Of a stretch of 64,000 bases of DNA, positions 52,714-61,448 are shown one piece after another. The DNA is from Aquipseudomonas alcaligenes (GTDB taxonomy: Bacteria > Pseudomonadota > Gammaproteobacteria > Pseudomonadales > Pseudomonadaceae): the NCBI RefSeq assembly GCF_900156545.1, contig NZ_FTNW01000001.1, forward strand, positions 744,001 through 808,000, read 5' to 3'. How positions within the stretch are numbered: position 1 is the first letter of the stretch; every line of letters begins with the position of its first letter. The position numbers were made by a program, and so were the translations under genes. Below the pieces are notes generated by a model that saw only the letters and a list, made by a program, of their open reading frames with translations, made no database searches and was not told the DNA's origin.

Positions 52714-53943
52714 TCAGCGGCTGGCTTTCATCGCTTCGCGCGGTACGTACTTGCCGACCTCGTACTTGCCCACCGCCGCGCGGTGCACTTCGTCCGGGCC
52801 GTCGGCCAGGCGCAGGGTGCGCTGCATGGCGTACCAGTAGGCCAGCGGGAAGTCGTTGGACACGCCGGCGCCGCCGTGGATCTGGATGGCGCGGTCGATC
52901 ACGTTGAGCGCGACGTTCGGCGCCACCACCTTGATCTGGGCGATTTCACTGGCGGCCACCTTGTTGCCCACGGTGTCCATCATGTACGCGGCATTCAGGG
53001 TCAGCAGGCGGGCCTGGTTGATCTCTATGCGCGAGTTGGCAATGTGGTCGATGTTGCCGCCCAGGCGCGCCAGCGGCTTGCCGAAGGCGGTGCGGCTGAC
53101 GGCGCGCTTGCACATCAATTCCAGCGCGCGCTCGGCCATGCCGATGGAGCGCATGCAGTGGTGGATACGGCCCGGGCCGAGGCGACCCTGGGCGATCTCG
53201 AAGCCGCGGCCTTCGCCGAGCAGCACGTTGTCATAGGGTACGCGCACGTTGTCGAAGATCACTTCGGCGTGGCCATGCGGGGCGTCGTCGTAACCGAACA
53301 CCGGCAGCGGACGGACGATCTTCACCCCGGGAGTGTCGCTCGGCACCAGGATCATCGAGTGCTGCTGGTGGCGCGGCGCGTCCGGGTTGGTCAGGCCCAT
53401 GAAGATCATGATCTTGCAGCGCGGGTCGCAGGCGCCGGAAGTCCACCACTTGCGGCCGTTGATCACCCACTCGTCACCCTCGCGGCGGGCGTTGGCCTGC
53501 ATGTTGGTGGCGTCCGAAGAGGCCACGCCAGGCTCGGTCATGGCGAAGGCGGAACGAATCTCACCGGACAGCAGCGGCTCCAGCCACTGCTTCTTCTGCG
53601 CCTCGCTGGCGTAGCGCACCAGGGTCTCCATATTGCCGGTGTCCGGCGCGGAGCAGTTGAACGGCTCGGCGCCGATCAGCGAGCGGCCCATGATTTCGGC
53701 CAGCGGCGCGTATTCCATGTTGGTCAGGCCGGCGCCGTATTCGGATTCCGGCAGGAACAGGTTCCACAGCCCCTCGGCCTTCGCCTTGGCTTTCAGCTCC
53801 TCCATGATCGCGGTCGGCTGCCAGCGGTCACCCTCGTTGACCTGCTCTTCGAACACGGCTTCGGCCGGGTAGACATAGGCTTCCATGAACGCGGTGACGC
53901 GCTCACGCAGTTCCTGAACCTTGGGGGAATAGGCGAAATCCAT
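52714..53943 (-). CDS. Acyl-CoA dehydrogenase, ACAD10/11-like
   Basis: A 409-residue FAD-dependent acyl-CoA dehydrogenase. Features: [43 protein letters not shown] (FAD/substrate loop), [23 protein letters not shown], and the C-terminal [35 protein letters not shown]. The DGPDEVH end is characteristic of the ACAD10/11 group rather than the EGTxxxQ of short-chain enzymes. The start is ATG 53943 with AAGG upstream. It is divergent from a LysR regulator across 131 bases, suggesting direct control. Substrate chain length is unknown. Confidence 0.88.
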   Translation of the reverse strand: MDFAYSPKVQELRERVTAFMEAYVYPAEAVFEEQVNEGDRWQPTAIMEELKAKAKAEGLWNLFLPESEYGAGLTNMEYAPLAEIMGRSLIGAEPFNCSAPDTGNMETLVRYASEAQKKQWLEPLLSGEIRSAFAMTEPGVASSDATNMQANARREGDEWVINGRKWWTSGACDPRCKIMIFMGLTNPDAPRHQQHSMILVPSDTPGVKIVRPLPVFGYDDAPHGHAEVIFDNVRVPYDNVLLGEGRGFEIAQGRLGPGRIHHCMRSIGMAERALELMCKRAVSRTAFGKPLARLGGNIDHIANSRIEINQARLLTLNAAYMMDTVGNKVAASEIAQIKVVAPNVALNVIDRAIQIHGGAGVSNDFPLAYWYAMQRTLRLADGPDEVHRAAVGKYEVGKYVPREAMKASR

Positions 53944-54020
53944 GAGGACACCTTGGTGGTTGGCTTCGATGTGGAATGATGCTAGAACAGCACCCACGAT
54001 TTATCTAAGCTATTTTCCTG

Positions 54021-54054
54021 CCTTATCAACATTCATAAGCAATATGAGATAAGG
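54021..54054. promoter_or_regulatory. Inverted-repeat operator between dehydrogenase and LysR gene
   Basis: CCTTATC (54021-54027) and GATAAGG (54048-54054) form a perfect 7-bp inverted repeat. Inside it TCATA-agcaa-TATGA (54033-54047) is a second dyad of LysR-box type (T-N11-A). It sits in the divergent promoter, a typical LysR autoregulatory site. Confidence 0.55.
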
Positions 54055-54074
54055 CTTGAAGCACGGAGAAGACC

Positions 54075-55004
54075 ATGAATCTGAACAAGGTAGACCTCAA
54101 CCTCTTCATCGTCTTCGACGCCATCTACACCGAGGCCAACCTGACCCGCGCCGGGCAGATTGTCGGTATCACCCAGCCGGCAGTGTCCAACGCCCTGGCA
54201 CGCCTGCGCGAGACCTTCAACGACCCGCTGTTCGTGCGCACCGCCCAAGGCATGGTGCCCACGCCCATGGCGCAGAACATCATCGGCCCGGTGCGCAATG
54301 CCCTGCAGCTGCTGCGCGTGTCGGTACAGGAAAGCCGCACCTTCGACGCCAAGCAGGCGAACAAGACCTACCGCATCAGCATGACCGACCTCTCCGAGCA
54401 GATCCTCCTGCCGCCGCTGTTCCAGCGCCTGCGCCGCCTGGCGCCGGCGGTGCAGATCGAAAGCTTCCAGGCCAAGCGCCGCGAAACCACCAAGGAACTG
54501 GCCGCCGGCCGCCTGGACTTCGCCGTCGACGCCCCGCTCAATACGGATCCGCAGGTGCGCCACGTCAAGCTGATGGAAGACCGCTACGTCTGCGCCATGC
54601 GCCCCGGCCACCCGCTGGCCAAGGACAAGCTGAGCCTGGACGAGTACCTGTCACAGGCACATATCCAGATTTCCAGCCGCCGCAGCGGCCTCGGCTACAT
54701 CGACCTGTCGCTGGGCAAGATGGGCCTGCAGCGCAAGGTGGCGCTGCGCTCGCAGCACTACCTGATGGCCTCCAGCGTGCTGCACAATACCGACATGCTG
54801 ATGACCGTGCCGGAGCGCTTCGCCCGCCGTCACAACCTGCACCACGTCGACCTGCCAGTGAGCGACGTACCGGCCCTGGAAACCCACCTGTACTGGCACG
54901 AAAGCACCGACCAGGACCCGGCCAACCGCTGGATGCGCGAGCAACTGATCGAGCTGGCGCAGCAGATCAGTGCCCAGGAGAAGAAGGCTGCCGAGCCCGC
55001 CTGA
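54075..55004 (+). CDS. LysR-family transcriptional regulator
   Basis: A 309-residue LysR regulator. The N-terminal helix-turn-helix reads VDLNLFIVFDAIYTEANLTRAGQIVGITQPAVSNALARLRETFNDPLFVRTAQGMVPT, a textbook LysR DNA-binding domain. The remaining ~200 residues form the periplasmic-binding-protein-like effector domain (YRISMTDLSEQILLPPLFQRLR, then LDFAVDAPL). GGAGAAG precedes the ATG. It probably regulates the divergent ACAD11-like gene; its inducer is unknown but is likely an acyl-CoA or fatty acid. Confidence 0.92.
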   Translation: MNLNKVDLNLFIVFDAIYTEANLTRAGQIVGITQPAVSNALARLRETFNDPLFVRTAQGMVPTPMAQNIIGPVRNALQLLRVSVQESRTFDAKQANKTYRISMTDLSEQILLPPLFQRLRRLAPAVQIESFQAKRRETTKELAAGRLDFAVDAPLNTDPQVRHVKLMEDRYVCAMRPGHPLAKDKLSLDEYLSQAHIQISSRRSGLGYIDLSLGKMGLQRKVALRSQHYLMASSVLHNTDMLMTVPERFARRHNLHHVDLPVSDVPALETHLYWHESTDQDPANRWMREQLIELAQQISAQEKKAAEPA

Positions 55005-55030
55005 GCCACTTATCCCTCTCCCGCCGCGTT

Positions 55031-55121
55031 CTCCCTCTCCCACTGGGAGAGGACCGGGGTGAGGGTACCGCAGGCGACTCGATGCAGACCTAAGCACCCT
55101 CACCCTACGCGGGCCCTCCCA
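55031..55121. repeat. Nested palindromic intergenic repeat, copy 3 (partial)
   Basis: CTCCCTCTCCCACTGGGAGAGG, then GGGGTGAGGGT...CACCCTCACCCTACGCGGGCCCTCCC. The right-hand palindrome is truncated. It lies between the convergent LysR and acyl-CoA dehydrogenase genes. Confidence 0.7.
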
Positions 55122-55137
55122 GAAAACCGCAACCCGC

Positions 55138-56265
55138 TTACAAGCTGCGCGCGATCACCATGCGCTGCACATCACTGGTGCCTTCGTAGATCTGGCACAC
55201 GCGCACGTCGCGGTAGATGCGCTCGACCGGGAAGTCCTTGAGGTAGCCGTAGCCGCCCAGCGTCTGGATCGCCGCCGAGCAGACCTTCTCCGCCATCTCC
55301 GAGGCGAACAGCTTGGCCATCGAGGCCTCGGTCAGGCACGGCTGGCCGGCTTCGCGCAGGCTGGCGGCGTGATGCACCATCTGCCGCGCCACGGCGATCT
55401 GCGTGGCCATGTCGGCCAGGCGGAAGGCCACGGCCTGATGCTCGATGATCGCTTTACCGAAGGTCTTGCGCTCGTGGGCGTAGTCGCGGGCCGCCTCGAA
55501 TGCGGCGCGGGCCATGCCCACCGACTGCGCGGCAATGCCGATGCGCCCGCCTTCCAGGTTGCTCAGGGCAATGCGGTAGCCCTCGCCCTCCTCGCCCAGG
55601 CGCAGCGACGCCGGAATACGCACCTCGTCGAGCTGGATCTGGCAGGTGTCCGAGGCATGCTGGCCGAGCTTGTCCTCCACCCGCACCACCGAATAGCCGG
55701 GCGTGTCAGTCGGCACGATGAAGGCGCTGATACCCTTCTTGCCGGCCGCAGGGTCGGTCACGGCGAACACGATCACCATTCCGGCGTGGCTGCCGGAGGT
55801 GATGAACTGCTTGGCGCCGCTGAGCACATAGTGGTCGCCGTCACGCCGCGCGCGGGTGCGCAGGTCGCTGGCGTCGGAGCCGGCCTGCGGTTCGGTGAGG
55901 GCGAAGGCACCGAGCATGGCGCCGCTGGCCAGGGGCTGGAGGAAGCGCTGTTTCTGCTCCTGGCTGCCGAACTTGAGGATGGGCATGCAGCCCACCGAGT
56001 TGTGCACGCTCATGATGGTCGAGCAGGCGCCGTCGCCGGCGGCGATCTCCTCCAGGGCCATGGCATAGGCCAGGTGGCCGGTCTGCGCCCCGCCCCACTC
56101 CTCCGGCACCAGCATGCCGAGGAAGCCGAGGTCGGCCATCTCCTTCAGCGCTTCGGCGGGGAAACGATGCTCGCGGTCCCAGTCGGCGGCGAAGGGTTTC
56201 AGCCGCTCCTGGGCGAACTGGCGGGCCATGTCGCGGATCAGGATGTCCTGTTCGGCGGGAATCAT
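55138..56265 (-). CDS. Short/branched-chain acyl-CoA dehydrogenase
   Basis: A 375-residue enzyme. Motifs: [19 protein letters not shown] and [18 protein letters not shown] (flavin loop), [26 protein letters not shown], and the C-terminal [26 protein letters not shown] with the catalytic Glu in YEGTSD. The size fits short/branched-chain enzymes such as the 2-methylbutyryl-CoA dehydrogenase of isoleucine breakdown. It is coupled to an SDR gene on the same strand and shares the divergent LiuR-type promoter region with the leucine operon. The substrate is inferred from context. Confidence 0.88.
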   Translation of the reverse strand: MIPAEQDILIRDMARQFAQERLKPFAADWDREHRFPAEALKEMADLGFLGMLVPEEWGGAQTGHLAYAMALEEIAAGDGACSTIMSVHNSVGCMPILKFGSQEQKQRFLQPLASGAMLGAFALTEPQAGSDASDLRTRARRDGDHYVLSGAKQFITSGSHAGMVIVFAVTDPAAGKKGISAFIVPTDTPGYSVVRVEDKLGQHASDTCQIQLDEVRIPASLRLGEEGEGYRIALSNLEGGRIGIAAQSVGMARAAFEAARDYAHERKTFGKAIIEHQAVAFRLADMATQIAVARQMVHHAASLREAGQPCLTEASMAKLFASEMAEKVCSAAIQTLGGYGYLKDFPVERIYRDVRVCQIYEGTSDVQRMVIARSL

Positions 56266-56274
56266 CGGCTCACC

Positions 56275-57042
56275 TCACTTGGCGGCCATGCGCAGCGCAC
56301 CATCCAGACGGATGACCTCGCCGTTGAGCATGGCGTTCTCGACGATATGGCGGACCAGCGCGGCGTACTCGGCCGGGCGCCCCAGGCGCGGCGGGAACGG
56401 CACGTTGGCGGCCAGGGAGTCCTGCACCTCCTGGGCCATGCCGGCCATCATCGGTGTCTCGAAGATGCCGGGGGCGATGCACATCACGCGGATGCCCGAG
56501 CGCGCCAGGTCGCGCGCCGCCGGCAGGGTCATGGCAGCGACGCCGCCCTTGGAGGCCGAATAGGCGCACTGGCCCATCTGCCCGTCGAAGGCCGCCACCG
56601 AGGCGGTGTTGATGATCACCCCGCGCTCGCCGCCTTCGTTCGGCTCATTCTTGGCCATGGCCTCGGCGGCCAGGCGCAGCATGTTGAAGCTGCCGATCAG
56701 GTTGATCTCGATGGTGCGGCGGAAGCTGTCCAGCCCATGAGCACCGTTGCGCCCGATAACCTTCTCGGCCGGCGCCACGCCGGCGCAGTTGACCAGCCCG
56801 TGCACGGCACCAAAGGCCTGCAGAACCTCTTCCACGGCGGCGCGGCCGTCGGCCTCGCTGCTGATATCGGCACGCAGGAAGCGCGCGCGTTCGCCCAGCT
56901 CGGCAGCCGCCTTGGCGCCGGCCTCGGCGTTGATGTCCAGCAGCAGCACTTTAGCGCCCTGCGCCACCAGCTCGCGGGCGCTGGCCAGGCCAAGGCCGGA
57001 GCCACCGCCGGTGATGAGGAATACGGAGTCTTCGATACGCAT
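56275..57042 (-). CDS. Short-chain dehydrogenase, 3-hydroxyacyl-CoA dehydrogenase type-2-like
   Basis: A 255-residue SDR. The NAD-binding motif is [12 protein letters not shown] and the NCAG motif is LVNCAGVAP. The catalytic Tyr-Lys is in YSASKGG with the upstream Ser in [56 protein letters not shown] closely fits the HSD10 (2-methyl-3-hydroxybutyryl-CoA dehydrogenase) type. ATG 57042 is the start, 98 bases from liuR. Together with the downstream acyl-CoA dehydrogenase it would carry out two isoleucine-degradation steps. Confidence 0.87.
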   Translation of the reverse strand: MRIEDSVFLITGGGSGLGLASARELVAQGAKVLLLDINAEAGAKAAAELGERARFLRADISSEADGRAAVEEVLQAFGAVHGLVNCAGVAPAEKVIGRNGAHGLDSFRRTIEINLIGSFNMLRLAAEAMAKNEPNEGGERGVIINTASVAAFDGQMGQCAYSASKGGVAAMTLPAARDLARSGIRVMCIAPGIFETPMMAGMAQEVQDSLAANVPFPPRLGRPAEYAALVRHIVENAMLNGEVIRLDGALRMAAK

Positions 57043-57105
57043 GCACAGTCCTCGAATCGATGAGGCGTCGGACCCTGCCGACATTGACAGGCAGATTTGC
57101 ACAGG

Positions 57106-57121
57106 TTTACGTTAACGTAAA
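57106..57121. promoter_or_regulatory. LiuR-type operator, perfect 16-bp palindrome
   Basis: TTTACGTTAACGTAAA is a perfect palindrome midway between the SDR and liuR starts. It agrees with the motif I recall for LiuR (MerR family), and MerR regulators bind such dyads in the promoter spacer. One site can serve both the rightward liu operon and the leftward SDR/dehydrogenase operon. Confidence 0.8.
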
Positions 57122-57139
57122 GGTAAACGAGAGCCGCGC

Positions 57140-57529
57140 ATGTCCATCACCTACTCCATCTCCGATCTGGCCCGCGAGCTGGACGTCACCACCCGCGCCA
57201 TCCGCTTCTACGAGGAGCAAGGCATGCTGGTGCCGGAGCGGCGCGGCCAGGAGCGCATCTACCGGCCCAAGGACCTGGTGGCGCTCAAGCTGATCCTGCG
57301 CGGCAAGCGCATCGGCTTCTCCCTGGCCGAGTGCAAGGAACTGATCGACCTCTACGACCCCAGCAGCGGCAACCGCAAGCAGCTGGAGACCTTCATGGCC
57401 AAGATCGCCGCCCGCCGCGCCCAGCTGGAACAGCAGTTGCTCGACATTGAGCAGATGCAGCTGGAACTCGACACCGCCGAGGAACGCTGCCTGGCCGCGC
57501 TGGCCGCCACCGAATCCGCCGTTTCCTGA
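57140..57529 (+). CDS. liuR: MerR-family regulator of branched-chain amino-acid catabolism
   Basis: A 129-residue MerR protein. The N-terminal winged helix reads [58 protein letters not shown]. It continues with the dimerisation coiled coil ([27 protein letters not shown]). It has no Cys pair at the end for metal sensing, so a metabolite effector is expected. It directly precedes liuA, the standard arrangement of liuRABCDE, and has its binding palindrome 19 bases upstream. Confidence 0.93.
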   Translation: MSITYSISDLARELDVTTRAIRFYEEQGMLVPERRGQERIYRPKDLVALKLILRGKRIGFSLAECKELIDLYDPSSGNRKQLETFMAKIAARRAQLEQQLLDIEQMQLELDTAEERCLAALAATESAVS

Positions 57530-57557
57530 CTCACAATTACAAGACACAGGTGACCCC

Positions 57558-58721
57558 ATGAGCTACCCAACCCTCAACTTCGGTCTCGGCGAGACCATCG
57601 ACATGCTGCGCGACTCGGTCCATCAGTTCGCCCAAGCCGAGCTGGCCCCGCGTGCGGCGCAGATCGACCGCGACAACGAGTTCCCCATGGACATGTGGCG
57701 CAAGTTCGGCGACATGGGCCTGCTCGGCATGACCGTGGAAGAGGAATACGGCGGCACCAACATGGGCTACCTGGCGCACGTGATCGCCATGGAAGAGATC
57801 AGCCGTGCGTCGGCCTCGGTCGGCCTGTCCTATGGCGCCCACTCCAACCTGTGCGTCAACCAGATCCGCAAGAACGGCAGCGAGGCGCAGAAGCAGAAAT
57901 ACCTGCCCAAGCTGTGCTCCGGCGAGCACATCGGCGCCCTGGCCATGAGCGAGCCGAATGCCGGCTCCGACGTGGTGTCGATGAAGCTGCGCGCCGAGAA
58001 GCGCGGCGACCGCTACGTACTCAACGGCAACAAGATGTGGATCACCAACGGCCCGGATGCGCACACCTACGTGATCTACGCCAAGACCGACATCAACGCC
58101 GGTTCGCGCGGCATGACCGCCTTCATCGTCGAGCGCGACTACAAGGGCTTCTCCCGCCACCAGAAGCTGGACAAGCTGGGCATGCGCGGCTCCAACACCT
58201 GCGAGCTGGTGTTCGAGGACTGCGAAGTGCCGGAGGAGAACATCCTCGGCGCCGAGGGTGCCGGCGTGCGCGTACTGATGAGCGGCCTGGACTACGAGCG
58301 CACCGTGCTCTCCGGCGGCCCGACCGGGATCATGAGCGCCTGCATGGACGTGGTGCTGCCCTACGTGCACGAACGCCAGCAGTTCAAGCAGTCGATCGGC
58401 GAGTTCCAGCTGGTGCAGGGCAAGCTGGCCGACATGTACGCCGGCATGAACGCCTCCAAGTCCTACCTGTACAACGTGGCCAAGGCCTGCGACCGCGGCG
58501 AGGAATCGCGCAAGGACGCCGCCGCGGTGATCCTCTACACCGCCGAGATGGCCACCAAGATGGCCCTGGACACCATCCAGCTGCTCGGCGGCAACGGCTA
58601 CACCAACGAATACCCGGCCGGCCGCCTGCTGCGTGACGCCAAGCTCTACGAGATCGGTGCCGGCACCAGCGAGATCCGCCGCATGCTGATCGGCCGCGAG
58701 CTGTTCAACGAGACGAAATAA
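57558..58721 (+). CDS. liuA: Isovaleryl-CoA dehydrogenase
   Basis: A 387-residue acyl-CoA dehydrogenase for leucine breakdown, isovaleryl-CoA to 3-methylcrotonyl-CoA, passing electrons to ETF. The catalytic Glu is in [17 protein letters not shown], the position specific to isovaleryl-CoA dehydrogenase. Also visible are [39 protein letters not shown] and [26 protein letters not shown]; the C-terminal Gly-Ala-Gly instead of Tyr-Glu-Gly confirms the type. ATG 57558 follows liuR by 28 bases; the upstream open frame belongs to liuR in another phase. Confidence 0.95.
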   Translation: MSYPTLNFGLGETIDMLRDSVHQFAQAELAPRAAQIDRDNEFPMDMWRKFGDMGLLGMTVEEEYGGTNMGYLAHVIAMEEISRASASVGLSYGAHSNLCVNQIRKNGSEAQKQKYLPKLCSGEHIGALAMSEPNAGSDVVSMKLRAEKRGDRYVLNGNKMWITNGPDAHTYVIYAKTDINAGSRGMTAFIVERDYKGFSRHQKLDKLGMRGSNTCELVFEDCEVPEENILGAEGAGVRVLMSGLDYERTVLSGGPTGIMSACMDVVLPYVHERQQFKQSIGEFQLVQGKLADMYAGMNASKSYLYNVAKACDRGEESRKDAAAVILYTAEMATKMALDTIQLLGGNGYTNEYPAGRLLRDAKLYEIGAGTSEIRRMLIGRELFNETK

Positions 58722-58722
58722 T

Positions 58723-58811
58723 CCTTCTCCCCCTGGGAGAAGGTGCCCGAAGGGCGGATGAGGGAGCCATGACCAGCTCCCTCACCCTGGCCATCTCCCA
58801 GAGGGAGAGGG
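58723..58811. repeat. Nested palindromic intergenic repeat, copy 4
   Basis: CCTTCTCCCCCTGGGAGAAGG, then GGATGAGGGAG...CTCCCTCACCC and a right end CCCAGAGGGAGAGGG. It separates liuA from liuB inside the operon. Confidence 0.8.
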
Positions 58812-58833
58812 AATCAAAGCATACGAGGCATAC

Positions 58834-60441
58834 ATGGCCATCCTGCATACCCAGATCAACACCCGCTCGCCGGAGTTCGCCGCCAATCAGGCGGCCATGC
58901 TCGCCCAGGTCAACGACCTGCGCGCCCTGCTCGCCCGCGTCCATGAAGGCGGCGGCGCCAAGGCGCAGGAGCGCCACACCTCGCGCGGCAAACTGCTGCC
59001 GCGCGAACGCATCAACCGCCTGTTGGACATCGGCTCGCCCTTCCTCGAGGTCGGCCAGCTAGCCGCCCATGAGGTCTACGGCGAGGACGTGCCGGCCGCC
59101 GGCGTGGTCGCCGGCATCGGCCGCGTGGAAGGCGTCGAGTGCATGATCATTGCCAACGACGCCACGGTGAAAGGCGGCAGCTACTACCCGCTGACCGTGA
59201 AGAAGCACCTGCGCGCCCAGACCATCGCCCAGCAGAACCGCCTGCCGTGCATCTATCTGGTCGATTCCGGCGGCGCCAACCTGCCACGCCAGGAAGAAGT
59301 GTTCCCCGACCGCGAGCACTTCGGCCGCATCTTCTTCAACCAGGCCAATATGAGCGCCCAGGGCATTCCGCAGATCGCCGTGGTCATGGGCTCCTGCACC
59401 GCCGGTGGCGCCTACGTGCCGGCGATGAGCGACGAGACCATCATGGTGCGCAACCAGGCCACCATCTTCCTGGCCGGCCCGCCGCTGGTGAAGGCCGCCA
59501 CCGGCGAAGTGGTCACCGCCGAGGAGCTGGGCGGTGCCGACGTGCACTGCAAGACCAGCGGCGTGGCCGACCATTACGCCGATGACGACGAGCATGCCCT
59601 GGCCATCGCCCGCCGCTGCATCGCCAACCTCAACTGGCGCAAGCTCGGCCAGCTGCAGACTCGCACCCCGCTCGCCCCGCTGCACTCGGCGGACGAGTTG
59701 TACGGAGTGATCCCGGCCGATGCCAAGCAGCCTTTCGACGTGCGCGAGGTGATCGCCCGCGTGGTCGACGGCAGCGAATTCGATGAGTTCAAGGCGCTGT
59801 TCGGCACCACCCTGGTCTGCGGCTTTGCCCATATCCACGGCTACCCGGTGGCCATCCTGGCCAACAACGGCATCCTGTTCGCCGAGGCCGCGCAGAAAGG
59901 CGCGCACTTCATCGAACTGGCCTGCCAGCGCGGCATCCCGCTGCTATTCCTGCAGAACATCACCGGCTTCATGGTCGGGAAAAAGTATGAAGAGGGCGGC
60001 ATCGCCAAGCACGGCGCCAAGCTGGTTACCGCCGTGGCCTGTGCCCGCGTGCCGAAGTTCACCGTGATCATCGGCGGCAGCTTCGGCGCCGGTAACTACG
60101 GCATGTGCGGCCGTGCCTACGACCCACGCTTTCTGTGGATGTGGCCCAACGCGCGCATTGGCGTGATGGGCGCCGAGCAGGCCGCAGGCGTCTTGGTGCA
60201 GGTCAAGCGCGAGCAGGCTGCCCGCGCCGGCCACCCGTTCAGCGACGAGGAAGAAGCACGCATCAAACAGCCCATCGCCGCCCAGTACGAGCAGCAGGCC
60301 CACGCCTACTATTCCAGCGCCCGCCTGTGGGACGACGGCGTGATCGACCCGGCGCAGACCCGCGACGTCCTCGGCCTAGCCCTGTCCGCCAGCCTCAATG
60401 CGCCGATCGAGCCGACCACTTTCGGGGTGTTCAGAATGTAA
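58834..60441 (+). CDS. liuB: Methylcrotonyl-CoA carboxylase, carboxyltransferase (beta) subunit
   Basis: A 535-residue carboxyltransferase that transfers CO2 from biotin to 3-methylcrotonyl-CoA. It opens with [32 protein letters not shown], followed by the crotonase-like blocks [61 protein letters not shown] and [34 protein letters not shown], ending GAEQAAGVL. This pattern matches MCC beta rather than propionyl-CoA carboxylase. The N-terminal half holds the acyl-CoA site and the C-terminal half the biotin site. Confidence 0.95.
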   Translation: MAILHTQINTRSPEFAANQAAMLAQVNDLRALLARVHEGGGAKAQERHTSRGKLLPRERINRLLDIGSPFLEVGQLAAHEVYGEDVPAAGVVAGIGRVEGVECMIIANDATVKGGSYYPLTVKKHLRAQTIAQQNRLPCIYLVDSGGANLPRQEEVFPDREHFGRIFFNQANMSAQGIPQIAVVMGSCTAGGAYVPAMSDETIMVRNQATIFLAGPPLVKAATGEVVTAEELGGADVHCKTSGVADHYADDDEHALAIARRCIANLNWRKLGQLQTRTPLAPLHSADELYGVIPADAKQPFDVREVIARVVDGSEFDEFKALFGTTLVCGFAHIHGYPVAILANNGILFAEAAQKGAHFIELACQRGIPLLFLQNITGFMVGKKYEEGGIAKHGAKLVTAVACARVPKFTVIIGGSFGAGNYGMCGRAYDPRFLWMWPNARIGVMGAEQAAGVLVQVKREQAARAGHPFSDEEEARIKQPIAAQYEQQAHAYYSSARLWDDGVIDPAQTRDVLGLALSASLNAPIEPTTFGVFRM

Positions 60442-60442
60442 C

Positions 60443-60549
60443 CCCCCTCTCCCTCCGGGAGAGGGGCCGGGGGTGAGGGACGGTTTGAAGAACGCCGACC
60501 ACCCTCACCCCAGCCCTGGCTACGCGCCCCGCTCCAGAGAGAGAGGGAG
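60443..60549. repeat. Nested palindromic intergenic repeat, copy 5 (diverged)
   Basis: CCCCTCTCCCTCCGGGAGAGGGG at the left, GGGTGAGGGAC...CCCTCACCCCAGCCC in the middle, and a degenerate right end CGCTCCAGAGAGAGAGGGAG. It separates liuB from liuC. Confidence 0.75.
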
Positions 60550-60570
60550 CAAAAAATACCTGGAGCCGTC

Positions 60571-61365
60571 ATGACCGACTTCACCACCGTTCAACTGGAA
60601 AAAGACCCGCGCGGCTTTGCCACCCTGTGGCTGAACCGCCCGGAGAAGAACAACGCCTTCAACGCCGAGATGATCCGCGAGCTGATCCTTGCCATCGACG
60701 CGATTGCCGCCGACAAGACCCTGCGCTTCCTGCTGCTGCGCGGGCACGGCAAGCATTTCTCCGCCGGCGCCGACCTGGCCTGGATGCAGGCCAGCGCCAA
60801 GCTGGACTACAACGCCAACCTGAATGACGCCCGCGAACTGGCCGAGCTGATGTACAACCTCAACGGTCTGAAGATACCGACCCTGGCCGTGGTTCAGGGC
60901 GCGGCCTTCGGCGGTGCGGTGGGTCTGGTGAGTTGCTGCGATATGGCCATCGGCGCGGACGACGCGCTGTTCAGCCTGTCCGAAGTGCGTATCGGCCTGG
61001 CCCCGGCGGTGATCAGCCCCTTCGTGGTCCAGGCCCTCGGCGAGCGCGCCGCTCGCCGCTATGCACTGACCGCCGAACGCTTCTCCGGCAGCCGCGCCTG
61101 CGAGCTGGGCCTGCTGGCCGAGGCCTACCCGACCGCCGAGCTGGATGCCCAGGTCGAAGCCTGGGTGAACAACCTGTTGCTCAACAGCCCGCAGGCCATG
61201 CAGGCCAGCAAGGACCTGCTGCGCGAAGTAGCCAGCGGCGTACTCAGCCCCAACCTGCGCCGCTACACCGAGAACGCCATCGCCCGCATCCGCGTCAGCC
61301 CCGAAGGCCAGGAGGGGCTCAACGCCTTCCTGGAGAAACGCACGCCCACCTGGCAGGAGCAATAA
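60571..61365 (+). CDS. liuC: Methylglutaconyl-CoA hydratase
   Basis: A 264-residue enoyl-CoA hydratase family enzyme. It hydrates 3-methylglutaconyl-CoA to HMG-CoA. Oxyanion-hole segments are HGKHFSAGADLAWMQ and VQGAAFGGAVGLVSCCDMAIGADDALFSLSEVRIGLAPAVISPFV, the latter with Glu in the active-site loop. RPEKNNAFNAEMIREL is the classic N-terminal motif. Position in the liu order supports the name. It is followed after two bases by a small coupled ORF. Confidence 0.92.
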   Translation: MTDFTTVQLEKDPRGFATLWLNRPEKNNAFNAEMIRELILAIDAIAADKTLRFLLLRGHGKHFSAGADLAWMQASAKLDYNANLNDARELAELMYNLNGLKIPTLAVVQGAAFGGAVGLVSCCDMAIGADDALFSLSEVRIGLAPAVISPFVVQALGERAARRYALTAERFSGSRACELGLLAEAYPTAELDAQVEAWVNNLLLNSPQAMQASKDLLREVASGVLSPNLRRYTENAIARIRVSPEGQEGLNAFLEKRTPTWQEQ

Positions 61366-61367
61366 GC

Positions 61368-61448
61368 ATGATGATTCCCTCCCTGCACGCCCTGCTCGGC
61401 AAAGCACTGGATAAACGTTCAAACCTCCGGCAGGAGCCGCAAGCATGA
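61368..61448 (+). CDS. Micro-ORF, 26 residues, between liuC and liuD
   Basis: ATG-ATG at 61368 has AGGAG eight bases upstream in the liuC end; 26 codons run to a TGA that overlaps the liuD ATG as ATGA. The peptide starts MMIPSLHALLGKALDKRS. It may be a translational bridge into liuD rather than a functional product, but the signals are complete. Confidence 0.45.
   Translation: MMIPSLHALLGKALDKRSNLRQEPQA

Noticed and set aside
57447-57557. Longer N-terminus for liuA starting at 57447
   Set aside because: The extra 37 codons overlap liuR in another frame and look like its shadow; ATG 57558 gives the normal length for isovaleryl-CoA dehydrogenase.
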